From: Mesorhizobium sp. STM 4661
Lineage (GTDB): Bacteria > Pseudomonadota > Alphaproteobacteria > Rhizobiales > Rhizobiaceae
Length of the DNA: 64,000 nt
Direction: 5' to 3'
NCBI RefSeq assembly: GCF_000359125.1
Contig: NZ_CAAF010000030.1
Location: 62,001 to 126,000, forward strand
Of this stretch, positions 9,877 to 18,435 are shown in pieces. The position numbers and the translations under genes were made by a program. The notes beneath the pieces were generated by a model. It was given only the letters and a program-made list of their open reading frames with translations, searched no databases and was not told where the DNA came from. Numbering within the stretch: position 1 is the first letter of the stretch; each line of letters starts with the position of its first letter.

Positions 9877-10223
9877 TGGCGAAGGCTCCCGTTATCGAGA
9901 ACATTGTACGCCAGCACGCGGAAATGGCGGCGCACCTTTGGAATATTTACGATCATCACTTACTTCACCCGGACGACAACCCGGACATGGACGAGGAACG
10001 CTTGGCGCGGCTGGTGGAGCGTCTGGAGGCACACCTTGATGGGCTTCGCACTGCGGAAGAAGCAGGGCGCGAGATTGCACAAGCGCTCTACGCCGAGTTT
10101 CCCGAGGCGGGGGAACTGTTCGTGCTGAGGATGCTAAGCTCAAGCCAGCCGCTCAAGGTTGCTACCCTCAATTTGGAGCGGGTTCGAGCGTACTTGGCCG
10201 CTACCCTACCGCAACAATCCTAG
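9876..10223 (+). CDS. Short TIGR02270-like protein
   Basis: Protein of 115 residues. Its N-terminal part matches the opening of TIGR02270 proteins, which contain HEAT-like repeats and are common beside T6SS effector genes: the signature is a QHAEMAAHLW block and VERLEAHLDGLRTAEEAG. Family members as I know them run to about 400 residues, so this one keeps only the first part. It may be a natural short form or a truncation. The start codon overlaps the stop of the previous gene. Its TAG stop shares the palindrome CTAG with the TAG of the convergent gene on the minus strand, so the two genes meet with no space between them. Confidence 0.65.
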   Translation: MAKAPVIENIVRQHAEMAAHLWNIYDHHLLHPDDNPDMDEERLARLVERLEAHLDGLRTAEEAGREIAQALYAEFPEAGELFVLRMLSSSQPLKVATLNLERVRAYLAATLPQQS

Positions 10224-11254
10224 CCAAGGACAGGCGTCAAACGGCTCCATGAGGTGCCGTCATAGAGTTGAACGGCGTTCCTGTGCACGGCGGCAAGTCC
10301 TGCCGCCGAGGGCGAGACACTGAGGCAAGACGTGTCCAACGCTGGAAGCGCATCAGGAAAATCGACGAGTGCGTTGCCTTGCAAGACGAAGAGGGAGTCA
10401 TCGTTCAGCACGAGTGGACGCCCGTTCCACTGTTTGACGTCACCCCATCCGTCCTGCGGTTGCTCCGTAGCAAAGACTTCCTCGAAAGACCGAAATTCGC
10501 TCGTGCGCCAGATGGTGCCGCTAGAGACGAAGATCAGCCAGGTTGATGCATCTTCGACGAGAATTGGCGCCGCTATGCCCTCAACGTCGAACTCGTTCTC
10601 TATCCATGTTCCGTCGAACATGCGAATGGTCAGGGTATCGTCGCCGACCGCAGCCAAGATGAGGTCGGCCAAGCGATCAGAATCGTCCTCTTCGTCAGCA
10701 GCTTCGATCTCGTCGGTGTCTTGGTACTCCGAAACATTCAAGCCTCCGAAGATGAAGCTGTCGAGGGCAGGGCCCGGAGCCACAGTGAGGAGTGAGGGTG
10801 GGCTCGGCGGCATGTCGGACGACGGAGGCACGCTAATGTCCTCCCACCCCGAATCGACACGCCGACGGTAGACCTGGCCACCGAATCCCATTGCAAAAAG
10901 CCATCCGCTCGCCTCCCCCAGAGTGTTCATACGGCCGACACCGCGGGAGTCGTCTCGCGCATATCCGGACCCGGGAACAATCTCGGGCTGGGCGCCGGAT
11001 GGTGTCAAGAAATAGACGAGTCCTTCCGCTGTAAGGCATGCAGCTTGACCCAGTGCTGCCCAGTCGGCGGACAAGCAGATCATGGACACGATCTCCTCAA
11101 GGCCGGTGAGCTCCTTCAACACGATCTGGTCGCGCTCGGCGCGTCCGACGGCGACCACGGATTCGTCGTCCTCGGCGTCGTCGGTTTCGACCAGGAGATA
11201 GAACGTGCCGCTGTCATGCAGGACACCGCCAGTGAGGGGAGCTTTGTCGGTCAT
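10220..11254 (-). CDS. Beta-rich acidic protein, putative immunity protein of the adjacent T6SS effector
   Basis: Protein of 344 residues with no family I can name. It is acidic, with clusters such as DDAEDDES and EEDDSD, has no signal peptide or membrane segment, and carries repeated short strands ending in FDGTW or YDGTSW, suggesting a beta-propeller. The start is taken at the ATG at 11254 because it forms an ATGA overlap with the stop of the effector gene at 11251; an in-frame start further up exists but lies inside that gene. Translational coupling to an effector at the end of a T6SS operon is the usual place for an immunity gene; that function is inferred. Confidence 0.7.
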   Translation of the reverse strand: MTDKAPLTGGVLHDSGTFYLLVETDDAEDDESVVAVGRAERDQIVLKELTGLEEIVSMICLSADWAALGQAACLTAEGLVYFLTPSGAQPEIVPGSGYARDDSRGVGRMNTLGEASGWLFAMGFGGQVYRRRVDSGWEDISVPPSSDMPPSPPSLLTVAPGPALDSFIFGGLNVSEYQDTDEIEAADEEDDSDRLADLILAAVGDDTLTIRMFDGTWIENEFDVEGIAAPILVEDASTWLIFVSSGTIWRTSEFRSFEEVFATEQPQDGWGDVKQWNGRPLVLNDDSLFVLQGNALVDFPDALPALDTSCLSVSPSAAGLAAVHRNAVQLYDGTSWSRLTPVLG

Positions 11255-12240
11255 TGATTGTTCATCCTTCCGGCAGCGCTGCTGCTTACGTTGGACAGGC
11301 TCTTTTCCGCCCTGATGTCGGCGTTCTCGATATCTTTCGTTGCTTTCTTCACTTCCTCGACCGCCAATTTGTAGCACTCCTCATCCAGCACGCCCTTCTT
11401 CACAAGCTTTGCCAGCGACGCAAAAGATTGCCGTCGAACTTTATTGAGTTTGGCGAGGCCGCGATTTCTGGACCCTCTGTTACGACTTGTTCCAAGCTTG
11501 GTGAGCTTGTCGTCCAGGTCTGCGTGAACCGCAAAGTCCCCCGCCGCTTTGCCAGCCTTCGTCCCGCAATGGTTCTGCGGCGGAAGGCAGATACAGATAC
11601 CCTCGCCATGCGACGGGAAACCGTTGTCCTGGCTCATTCGGACGTCGCGCGGGGTCTTCCGTCCACGGACTTTCACACGTCCGGAGCGGAAGCAGCGATC
11701 GGGAATGACATGATGGAACTGCCCGGGTGGTTTCTGGGCGGCACATTGCGCCTGTTTCTCGGCGTACTCGCCGACGATGCATTCGATCTGGTTTGGTGCA
11801 GCCGGCGCACCTGGCTTTCCAATCTTTACGCTAGGCGCACCACCTGCCGTCGGAGAGGCATGGTCGTTGCTTGAGAGGTCTGAGAACCGACTGATCGGCT
11901 CGGCGTCCATCTTGACGTTGCCAGACCACGCATGGGCATACTCCTTGCCCTTGTTCACCGATGTGATGAGATTCTTCTTTGGCGCACAGCCGGCTTCGTT
12001 GCCGGTGCATTCGGTGTAGTAGGACTTGTTCTTCTGCGTGACGGTCTTGCCGCCGATCTTGACCGTACCGGTGCCCTTGTCGGTATCTCCGTCCATGCCG
12101 AATGTCGGATAGGGAACAGGAACACCGGGGGGCGTAGCCGGCGTCTGGGGCGGAGTCATGCAGACATAGGGAAACGCTGCGATCACCTGGTTTGCCTGCA
12201 CCTTGCAAGCAATCTCGAGCCCGTTCGCGAACACCGTCAT
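11251..12240 (-). CDS. PAAR-like (DUF4150) T6SS effector with HNH-like C-terminal domain
   Basis: Protein of 329 residues. The first 120 residues match the DUF4150 PAAR-like fold that caps the VgrG spike (TVFANGLEIACK opening, AFPYVCMTPPQTP, TVKIGGK). After a linker, the C-terminal part starting near residue 180 has a histidine motif (FHHVIPDRCF), a Cys pair (GICICLPP), a further histidine (NHCG) and a Lys/Arg-rich tail, as in HNH/endonuclease-type toxin domains. A nuclease activity is therefore likely but unproven. The ATG at 12240 overlaps the stop of the upstream gene (ATGA), which decides the start. Adaptor genes sit just upstream and the presumed immunity gene just downstream. Confidence 0.8.
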   Translation of the reverse strand: MTVFANGLEIACKVQANQVIAAFPYVCMTPPQTPATPPGVPVPYPTFGMDGDTDKGTGTVKIGGKTVTQKNKSYYTECTGNEAGCAPKKNLITSVNKGKEYAHAWSGNVKMDAEPISRFSDLSSNDHASPTAGGAPSVKIGKPGAPAAPNQIECIVGEYAEKQAQCAAQKPPGQFHHVIPDRCFRSGRVKVRGRKTPRDVRMSQDNGFPSHGEGICICLPPQNHCGTKAGKAAGDFAVHADLDDKLTKLGTSRNRGSRNRGLAKLNKVRRQSFASLAKLVKKGVLDEECYKLAVEEVKKATKDIENADIRAEKSLSNVSSSAAGRMNNQ

Positions 12241-13262
12241 CGGGAAGCCCTCGCCCCCAGCAATGCCGCACCACAAGAACCGGCGTCGCTGGATGCTTCC
12301 ACAAGAACCGGGTTTCCAGCTTCATAACCTTTCTTGGCCGCCATCCATGCCATGCCAACCATCAGCGGCACCACGGCCGCACCAATATTTCCAAGGGATT
12401 CCGCGGGCGACCACAAATCCTGGAACTCGTGCCGCTCTCGCAGCAGCCGGATGCTCGCCAGTGCCGTTTGCTTGAACCAGTACTGCTCGCCTATCAGGTC
12501 CGAAATCCGGTATCCGAGGCGGTTCAACTCGATGCCGGCCTCGTTGAGCGCTGCGCGATAGGCGGCCGTCATGCCGTCCGCGCGGAATGGCAGCTCATGG
12601 GTATCGTAGATCGGGGCCGGATCGCGCGACAGGCCTAGGCCATACAGGCCAAAGCCGCGGCTCTGGGCATGCGTGCAAAGCACGGCGGCTGCCGCTTCCC
12701 CAGGGATGAAGCCATTCGGATTGTTGGGAATAAGCAGGCGATTCTGGCTGAGATAATAGTCGATCGACAATGATGTCAAATAGCTGTCGACGCCGGCGAT
12801 CATGACATAGGGCGCTTCGCCGGCGGCGATCAGCCGTCGCGCCCGGTCAAGCGCGACATAGCCGGAGGGACGGCCGTGCGCTACGACAGACGGCCGCGGA
12901 CTGGCATCGAACTCGCCGATTTCGGTGATGCGGCGCACCAACGCGGAGGGATCCTTGTAGGGGCAACCGGGACGGTCCGTTTCGGGAAGACACAGGATCA
13001 GGGCTGTCCCGCCGCGCGCCTCGGGCACCGCCTCGAAGGCCTCACAGATGGCACCAGCCGCCAGATGTGCAATGCGGTTCTCGCCGATCCAGTTGCGCGG
13101 CAGAAGCACCGGCGCTCCGACTAGCCATTCTCCGCCTGCATCGACAAATCTGGTTTCCTGAAATCCATCCAATCTTGCCCGCATCGCGGCGCAACTGGAC
13201 GGCGCATCCAGTCCGACAGCCGTCACCATTCCGACCGAGACAATATCGAGGCTGGCGCTCAC
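12237..13262 (-). CDS. Thiolase-fold (beta-ketoacyl-synthase-like) T6SS accessory protein
   Basis: Protein of 341 residues similar to the N-terminal half of beta-ketoacyl synthases (MVTAVGLDAPSSCAAMRA opening and the VMIAGVDSYL strand). Where a true synthase has its nucleophilic Cys, this protein reads GRPSGYVAL with no Cys, so it is probably not a condensing enzyme. Such proteins recur in T6SS loci between a DUF2169 gene and a DUF4150 effector gene. The start is a GTG at 13262 that overlaps the preceding stop (GTGA); a longer frame would run through the upstream gene. Probable role: chaperone or scaffold for effector loading. Confidence 0.75.
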   Translation of the reverse strand: MSASLDIVSVGMVTAVGLDAPSSCAAMRARLDGFQETRFVDAGGEWLVGAPVLLPRNWIGENRIAHLAAGAICEAFEAVPEARGGTALILCLPETDRPGCPYKDPSALVRRITEIGEFDASPRPSVVAHGRPSGYVALDRARRLIAAGEAPYVMIAGVDSYLTSLSIDYYLSQNRLLIPNNPNGFIPGEAAAAVLCTHAQSRGFGLYGLGLSRDPAPIYDTHELPFRADGMTAAYRAALNEAGIELNRLGYRISDLIGEQYWFKQTALASIRLLRERHEFQDLWSPAESLGNIGAAVVPLMVGMAWMAAKKGYEAGNPVLVEASSDAGSCGAALLGARASR

Positions 13263-14371
13263 GCGGCTTCGGCCTCCCCACCGTCGTCCCGAGCCGGTAG
13301 ATCGAAGGTGCGGATGTAACGCTTGCCAGTTGCTTTGGCGCGCAGCATCCCCCTCGTTGGCGGGCCGACCCAACCTTCGGAGAAATCGAGAATCGTTCGA
13401 TGAATCCGCTGCGACACGCGCCACACCAACGAGAAGCGTCTGTTTTCCGGGTCGAGCAGGATGGTGTCAGGGTGAATACTCCCCTCGAAAGCCTTCGCGC
13501 GACGCTTGAACAAAGTCATCGGCAGCGCGGTGTCCGGCAACCTGAAACTCACCCGGCCCTCAGGCGTAAGGTTGACCAGTTGCACTTCTTCGCCGCCTCT
13601 CGGTGGGTCGATCTGCTGGTCGGGCGGCGCCATCTGAAAATACCGCTCGTCGAAGTCAGGCGGCAGAAATGGAAAGATGTTCTTCGTCCAGTTGTCGTCA
13701 TAGGTACCGCCATATTCGATGCGTCCCGGCCAGCCGCGGCCCATCGGGCCAAAACTCAGCGGCTTGTAGTCGCCGAAGGGCGAGCGGATTTCTTCGCCGA
13801 CAGCTTGTGTATTCGGCACCCGCAGGCCGGGAATGAGGCGCTGGTTCTTGGTCCGTGACCAGCCGGTTCCGACCGGATTGTATTTGTAGGAGGCGGGGAG
13901 CTTGTCCTCCGGGTCCAGCTTGTCGACGCCACCCCAGGCAACGTCATAGGAGATGGGCAGTTTCAGGAAGGGCTGCGGCGACGTGGCGGTAAAGACCGGG
14001 CCGATGGAGCGCCATTCGCGGTGGCCGACGACCTCGAATAGTTTTGACCAATTGCCCACCTTGATACCGACCGGCACACGCTCGGCCGGTCTGCCGTTTG
14101 GTGCGTAAGCACAGCCATTGGCGACAACGTCGCAGCGCGGCTTGCGGAAGGCGAAATCGGTTTCCCATAGCGTGGCCGAATAGCCGGGCACGCCGGTTTG
14201 CGTATCGGCCATGACCAGCGGAACCTGTTCCGACGATTTTTTCACCAGTCCGCCGGGTGTCTTGGGAAAGTCGAACGTGCCTTTCACCACCACGACGATC
14301 CACTCGTGGCCGGCCTTGTCCAAGCCCATGGTGAATTGGTGCGGATAGCCCATCTGGTTCCAGATTTGCAT
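13259..14371 (-). CDS. DUF2169 T6SS effector adaptor
   Basis: Protein of 370 residues. It has the DUF2169 pattern: VVVVKGTFDFP near the start, then blocks such as DVAWGG, NPVGTGW, GPMGRGWPGR and LVNLTPEGRVSFRLP. DUF2169 proteins are known adaptors that connect PAAR or DUF4150 effectors to VgrG, which fits the effector two genes downstream. The ATG at 14371 shares its A with the TGA of tagF (TGATG), and this overlap decides the start over an upstream in-frame ATG inside tagF. It is cytoplasmic, with no signal peptide. Confidence 0.85.
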   Translation of the reverse strand: MQIWNQMGYPHQFTMGLDKAGHEWIVVVVKGTFDFPKTPGGLVKKSSEQVPLVMADTQTGVPGYSATLWETDFAFRKPRCDVVANGCAYAPNGRPAERVPVGIKVGNWSKLFEVVGHREWRSIGPVFTATSPQPFLKLPISYDVAWGGVDKLDPEDKLPASYKYNPVGTGWSRTKNQRLIPGLRVPNTQAVGEEIRSPFGDYKPLSFGPMGRGWPGRIEYGGTYDDNWTKNIFPFLPPDFDERYFQMAPPDQQIDPPRGGEEVQLVNLTPEGRVSFRLPDTALPMTLFKRRAKAFEGSIHPDTILLDPENRRFSLVWRVSQRIHRTILDFSEGWVGPPTRGMLRAKATGKRYIRTFDLPARDDGGEAEAA

Positions 14372-14913
14372 CAGCTGGTCTCCCAACTGGCGGCAAAGAT
14401 CCGCTCCAGCGTCTCCGCAGGAGATTGCGGATCGATATCGAAAATGTCGGAATGTGCAGTCCACATCACCAGGTCGGTAATGATCTCACTGCCCGGCTCT
14501 ACGGGCGGTACCGGCAGTGCCGTCAGGGCGGCATCCAGCTCGTCGGGGGTCAGTTCACCTTGTTGTGCGGCGATGGCCGTCTCTTCGATCTCGGCAAACC
14601 ACGCTTGCGCATGCGCCAGCTGGAAGGGAGCTTCGGAGAGCTGCGCGACGACAGTCAGCGGAAACTGCCTGCCTACCCTGTCGGCGCTCTGCAAGATGAT
14701 GCCTGCCGATGCGCCGAAAGAAGCCGGGCCGGCCAGGAAGCGCAGCGCGGTGCTGCCGGGCCACTTCTCTTGGCCCATCAGCGGGACGATGTGCTGTGCC
14801 AGCCAGCGGTCCCAGACGCGCACGAAGTCCCCAGGCAGCCGCCGCGCGACGAAATCGCCGGTGGCAGGCATTTTGCCGTAAAAGCCGGGCAGGATCATAT
14901 CTGGGGCGGACAT
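14371..14913 (-). CDS. tagF: T6SS accessory protein TagF (ImpM)
   Basis: Protein of 180 residues, the normal size of a stand-alone TagF. Family blocks are GFYGKMPATGDFVARRLP at about 10-27 and the GRQFPL stretch near 81-86. TagF proteins repress T6SS assembly after translation, in several bacteria through FHA proteins. In some rhizobia and agrobacteria TagF is fused to the PP2C phosphatase; here the two are separate, with the phosphatase at the left edge. The start at 14913 overlaps tssM by 19 bases; an alternative ATG at 14898 would give the ATGA junction used elsewhere in this operon. Confidence 0.88.
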   Translation of the reverse strand: MSAPDMILPGFYGKMPATGDFVARRLPGDFVRVWDRWLAQHIVPLMGQEKWPGSTALRFLAGPASFGASAGIILQSADRVGRQFPLTVVAQLSEAPFQLAHAQAWFAEIEETAIAAQQGELTPDELDAALTALPVPPVEPGSEIITDLVMWTAHSDIFDIDPQSPAETLERIFAASWETS

Positions 14914-17900
14914 GAGAACTTCTTGAACATCTGAAGATTGTAGGGGTTCTCGACGCTTGCCGCCTTGAGCTCGAAATCGGCGTACATGCCTTGCGTCCCC
15001 AATCGCAGGCTGTAGACATCAGACAGCGAGGTGCCGGTAAAACGGCCGCCGCGCAACATCCTCAGCCATGCCCAGCTGCCGGTCTCGTTGAGCATGATTT
15101 CGGGTGAGCCGTCGATCGGCTGGAAGGCGAGCGAGATGACGCCGGTGCCGTCCTTGCCGGGCCAGGTCATTGGCTGCGGGCGCGTCGCGTTGTTGAAGTA
15201 GACGAGGTTCTGGCCATCGAGATTGAGCGTGACGCGTGTGACGTTCGGAGACAGATCCTTGGGCTCGAGCGTGAAGTTCATCACCGGACCCGTACCGCCG
15301 GGAAAGAGATCGTCGCGGATCCGCCTGGCCTGTTCGAATGCCGCCAGAGCCGAAGAGTCCAGGCCAAAATCGGCACGCCATTTCCATGGTTGGCTGGCGG
15401 TGTCGACATAGCTGATCAGGTGGTCGTTGATGAAAGCGTCGATCATTCCGGCCGGCCCGAACAGACGGGCGAAGTCACGGACATTGACGTCGACCGCGCT
15501 TTCGGGGCTGAAGGGATAACGGTCGTTCAGCGCTGCCTGGCAGAACGGCAGGATGTCGGCGCGCCAGATGGCGTTAAGCTCCGAGGTGACCGCCTTCTGC
15601 GTCAGGCCGCTGGTATCGCCGGCGATGCCGCCGAGCCAGTCGTCGACCGGATCGGGCAGGATCTGCGCCTGCCTGGCGACCGCTCCCGTCAGCTCGGCGA
15701 GGCCGCCCTGCTTCTTGATGGCGTCCTGGGGGTCGGGATTGGCCGTGACCGTCTGCAGCACGTTGGACAGGGCGGTCAGGGCCACCACCGCGGCGTCGAG
15801 TGCCGGCGGCTGGCCGTCAACCTCGGCGATTGCGCCCTTGAGCGGCTTGAAGTGTTCGGCCACCAGATTGCCGGTAAGATCCACCTCGTCGGGGGAGCCC
15901 GCGCGTGGCAGCAGTTTTGCCCCCGTCTTCACGATCTTTCCCAGCTTCCCCAGCTTGCCGAGCAGTTTCGAGCCACCCTTCTTGGCCGCAGCCTTGTCGT
16001 CGGCTGGCGCTTCGTCGGATCGAGTAAGATCGGTCTCCTGAATGACCGCCGTAAGCAGGCGCTTCAGCGCGGAGTCGGCACTCGAAAGGTCCTTGAGGTT
16101 CTCGCTGGCGACGTTGAGGTCGGCCAATGGCGCGAGCCTCATATCGCGCAGGAAGCTGTCCCATTGCGCGATGTAGTCTTCGTAATAGAGCTTCAGAATA
16201 TCCTCGGACAGCGCCGAGACGGAGGTTTCGGAATTTTCCGAACAGCCTCCGGCGAAGACCGCCCGATCCAGCGCCGCCTGGGCGGCGACATCCTCGATCC
16301 GGTCGAGAATGGCATCATGGAAGCCGGAATAGGTGAACGCTCCCGAAATGCCGACGCGCAGCGTCTTGTCGGAACGCCGCGCAAAAACCTTGGCGCCGTT
16401 GGGACCCGCGAAATTCGCGGGGATCCATTCCTTGAGCCCGGCCACCGCCGGGTCGGCCAGCAACTGCCTGTAGGCACGCGCCGGCAAGGAAATCGTGCAA
16501 ACTGTTTTCAGCGCCTCGGCAACCAGCCCCTGATCCGGCGCGATATAGCTGTCGTCGACCGCCATGCGGCGGATCGCGGCAAGCTGGTGCTCTTCCGCGT
16601 CGGCGGTCGGAAAGGGCGCCGCCGGTGCGAATTCGGGCAAGTCGTTCACCCACCAGTTCTGGACGAAATCGGAATCCATCTGTGACAGGCCCGTCATCAT
16701 GCGATAGGTCTTCAGCGCTCCCAGCATGAAATCCGGATCGCGGATCTGCCGCCACATGGTTGCCTCGAGCAGAGCGATCATGTGCGGCTCGAGAACGTTG
16801 CGCAGCGCGTGGTCGTAGGTGTCGGCCTGCGCCCGCAGCAGTTCCGCCGAGGCCGATGGTCCCAGCAAATCCTGGGCACTGCCCGGCGGGGCCGTTCGGG
16901 CATTTGCGACCTCGGCCATCGCATTGAGCGCGCCGTCGATGGCCGGCTGCGACACCGACGCCGGGTTTGCCGCGGCCGCGGTCAGCGGCGCCTGCAGCGC
17001 CTCGAACTGGCTTGCCTGCGCCGTGATCGCATTGCGGTTGTCATAGTAGGACCAGGTGAACACCGCACCGGCCAACACGGCCGCGGCGGCACATGCGGCG
17101 GCGGCGCCACGCCAGATCCAGGTGCGGCGGCGCTGCGCCAGCGGATCGAACGTTCCAAGGCCGGCTTCCCTAAAGATGACCTCGGTCAGCAGGTTCTTCA
17201 GGAAAAAGCTGCGTTTTTCGATGCGTTGCGCCGGCATGGCCCGTCGCGGCGGAAGACCGAAGGAAGAAGACAGCGCCGCGGCCAGCCGGTCGATGGGCGC
17301 CCCTTCCTGGGTTGCTGACGTCAGATAGAGGCCGCGCAGCCAGGCGGCTTCTTCGTACCGGCTTTCGCCGAACATTGCCTCGATCAGTACCTGGATTGGT
17401 TCGGACAGACTTGCGAGTTGGGCGGGAAACCTGAAGATCTCGGCGCGAGCGGCGAGTTTGTCCTCGTCCTCCAGGCGCGGCACCAGCCGCCGCTCGAGTT
17501 CCGTCGCCAGAGTGGCGATTTCCCGCTCTATGGTCTTTGCGTCGACACGCGCGTCCAGCGCGAACGTCGTCCCCCAGACCTGTTCGCGCGCGGCCGTCGA
17601 CAGGCCGCCGAAGAAAGCCTCGAAACCCTTGATCAGATCGGCCTTGGTCAGCATCAGATAGACAGGAAGGCGGATTTCGAGCCGATCGTTGAGCTCAGCC
17701 AGCCGACGGCGGATCTTGCGGCCATGTGCCTTGATGGCTTCGTCGCCCTCCGAAAGCACGTCGATCGATAGCGCGACGATCACGCCGTTCAGTGCCCGGC
17801 GGCCCCGGTGCTTCTTCAAAAGGTCGAGGAATCCCAGCCATTCCGCCGCATCGACGTCGGGCTGGCTCTCCTGCTGGACGTAGCGGCCGGCGGTGTCGAT

Positions 17901-18434
17901 CAGAACCGCGTTCTCCGAAAAGAACCAGTCGCAGTTGCGTGTGCCGCCAACCCCCTGCAGGTCGTCGGTCAGGTCGATCGGGAAGTTCAGCCCGGACTGC
18001 CGCAAGGCAGTGGTCTTGCCGGTGGCCGGCGGCCCGACGATCACGTACCAGGGCATCTCGCGCAGAAACTTGCGCCCGCCCAGCTTGCGGCGCTTCAGTT
18101 CGGCCATCACCTCGGCGAACTTGGCACCGACAGCGGCGACGTTCTCCTCGCCGGGGCCGAGCGGCTTTTCCACCGCCGGCGCGGCGATCTCGGCGACGAA
18201 CATGCGGTTGGCGCGGATCGCCCGGCGCTGGGCGACAATCAGCCAGATCAGCCAGAAGATGACCAGCAGCGCAATGATGACGATGCGCACATTTTCCGAA
18301 GCGAAGGGTTCGTAGGCACCAACCCTGACGATCGGACCGAACACCCAGATAACCAGGGAAAGCAGTGTGATGCCGATCAGCGTCCAGAGCCAGCGCGATG
18401 TCAGAACCGCCCAGAGGAAGCGCAGGATGAACAT
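14895..18434 (-). CDS. tssM: T6SS membrane-complex protein TssM (IcmF), copy 2
   Basis: Protein of 1179 residues in the main T6SS operon. Membrane segments lie near 15-35 and 50-68, the Walker A GPPATGKT is at 134-141 with the Walker B-like VLIDTAGR about 45 residues later, and a third membrane segment follows near 440-465 before the periplasmic domain. The ATG follows the tssL stop by one base (TGAGATG). Copy 1 at 287-3844 has the same architecture but different sequence. Because this copy sits in an unbroken run with tssJ, tssK and tssL, it is the likely partner of the core machine. Confidence 0.95.
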   Translation of the reverse strand: MFILRFLWAVLTSRWLWTLIGITLLSLVIWVFGPIVRVGAYEPFASENVRIVIIALLVIFWLIWLIVAQRRAIRANRMFVAEIAAPAVEKPLGPGEENVAAVGAKFAEVMAELKRRKLGGRKFLREMPWYVIVGPPATGKTTALRQSGLNFPIDLTDDLQGVGGTRNCDWFFSENAVLIDTAGRYVQQESQPDVDAAEWLGFLDLLKKHRGRRALNGVIVALSIDVLSEGDEAIKAHGRKIRRRLAELNDRLEIRLPVYLMLTKADLIKGFEAFFGGLSTAAREQVWGTTFALDARVDAKTIEREIATLATELERRLVPRLEDEDKLAARAEIFRFPAQLASLSEPIQVLIEAMFGESRYEEAAWLRGLYLTSATQEGAPIDRLAAALSSSFGLPPRRAMPAQRIEKRSFFLKNLLTEVIFREAGLGTFDPLAQRRRTWIWRGAAAACAAAAVLAGAVFTWSYYDNRNAITAQASQFEALQAPLTAAAANPASVSQPAIDGALNAMAEVANARTAPPGSAQDLLGPSASAELLRAQADTYDHALRNVLEPHMIALLEATMWRQIRDPDFMLGALKTYRMMTGLSQMDSDFVQNWWVNDLPEFAPAAPFPTADAEEHQLAAIRRMAVDDSYIAPDQGLVAEALKTVCTISLPARAYRQLLADPAVAGLKEWIPANFAGPNGAKVFARRSDKTLRVGISGAFTYSGFHDAILDRIEDVAAQAALDRAVFAGGCSENSETSVSALSEDILKLYYEDYIAQWDSFLRDMRLAPLADLNVASENLKDLSSADSALKRLLTAVIQETDLTRSDEAPADDKAAAKKGGSKLLGKLGKLGKIVKTGAKLLPRAGSPDEVDLTGNLVAEHFKPLKGAIAEVDGQPPALDAAVVALTALSNVLQTVTANPDPQDAIKKQGGLAELTGAVARQAQILPDPVDDWLGGIAGDTSGLTQKAVTSELNAIWRADILPFCQAALNDRYPFSPESAVDVNVRDFARLFGPAGMIDAFINDHLISYVDTASQPWKWRADFGLDSSALAAFEQARRIRDDLFPGGTGPVMNFTLEPKDLSPNVTRVTLNLDGQNLVYFNNATRPQPMTWPGKDGTGVISLAFQPIDGSPEIMLNETGSWAWLRMLRGGRFTGTSLSDVYSLRLGTQGMYADFELKAASVENPYNLQMFKKFSCPPQI

Positions 18435-18435
18435 C

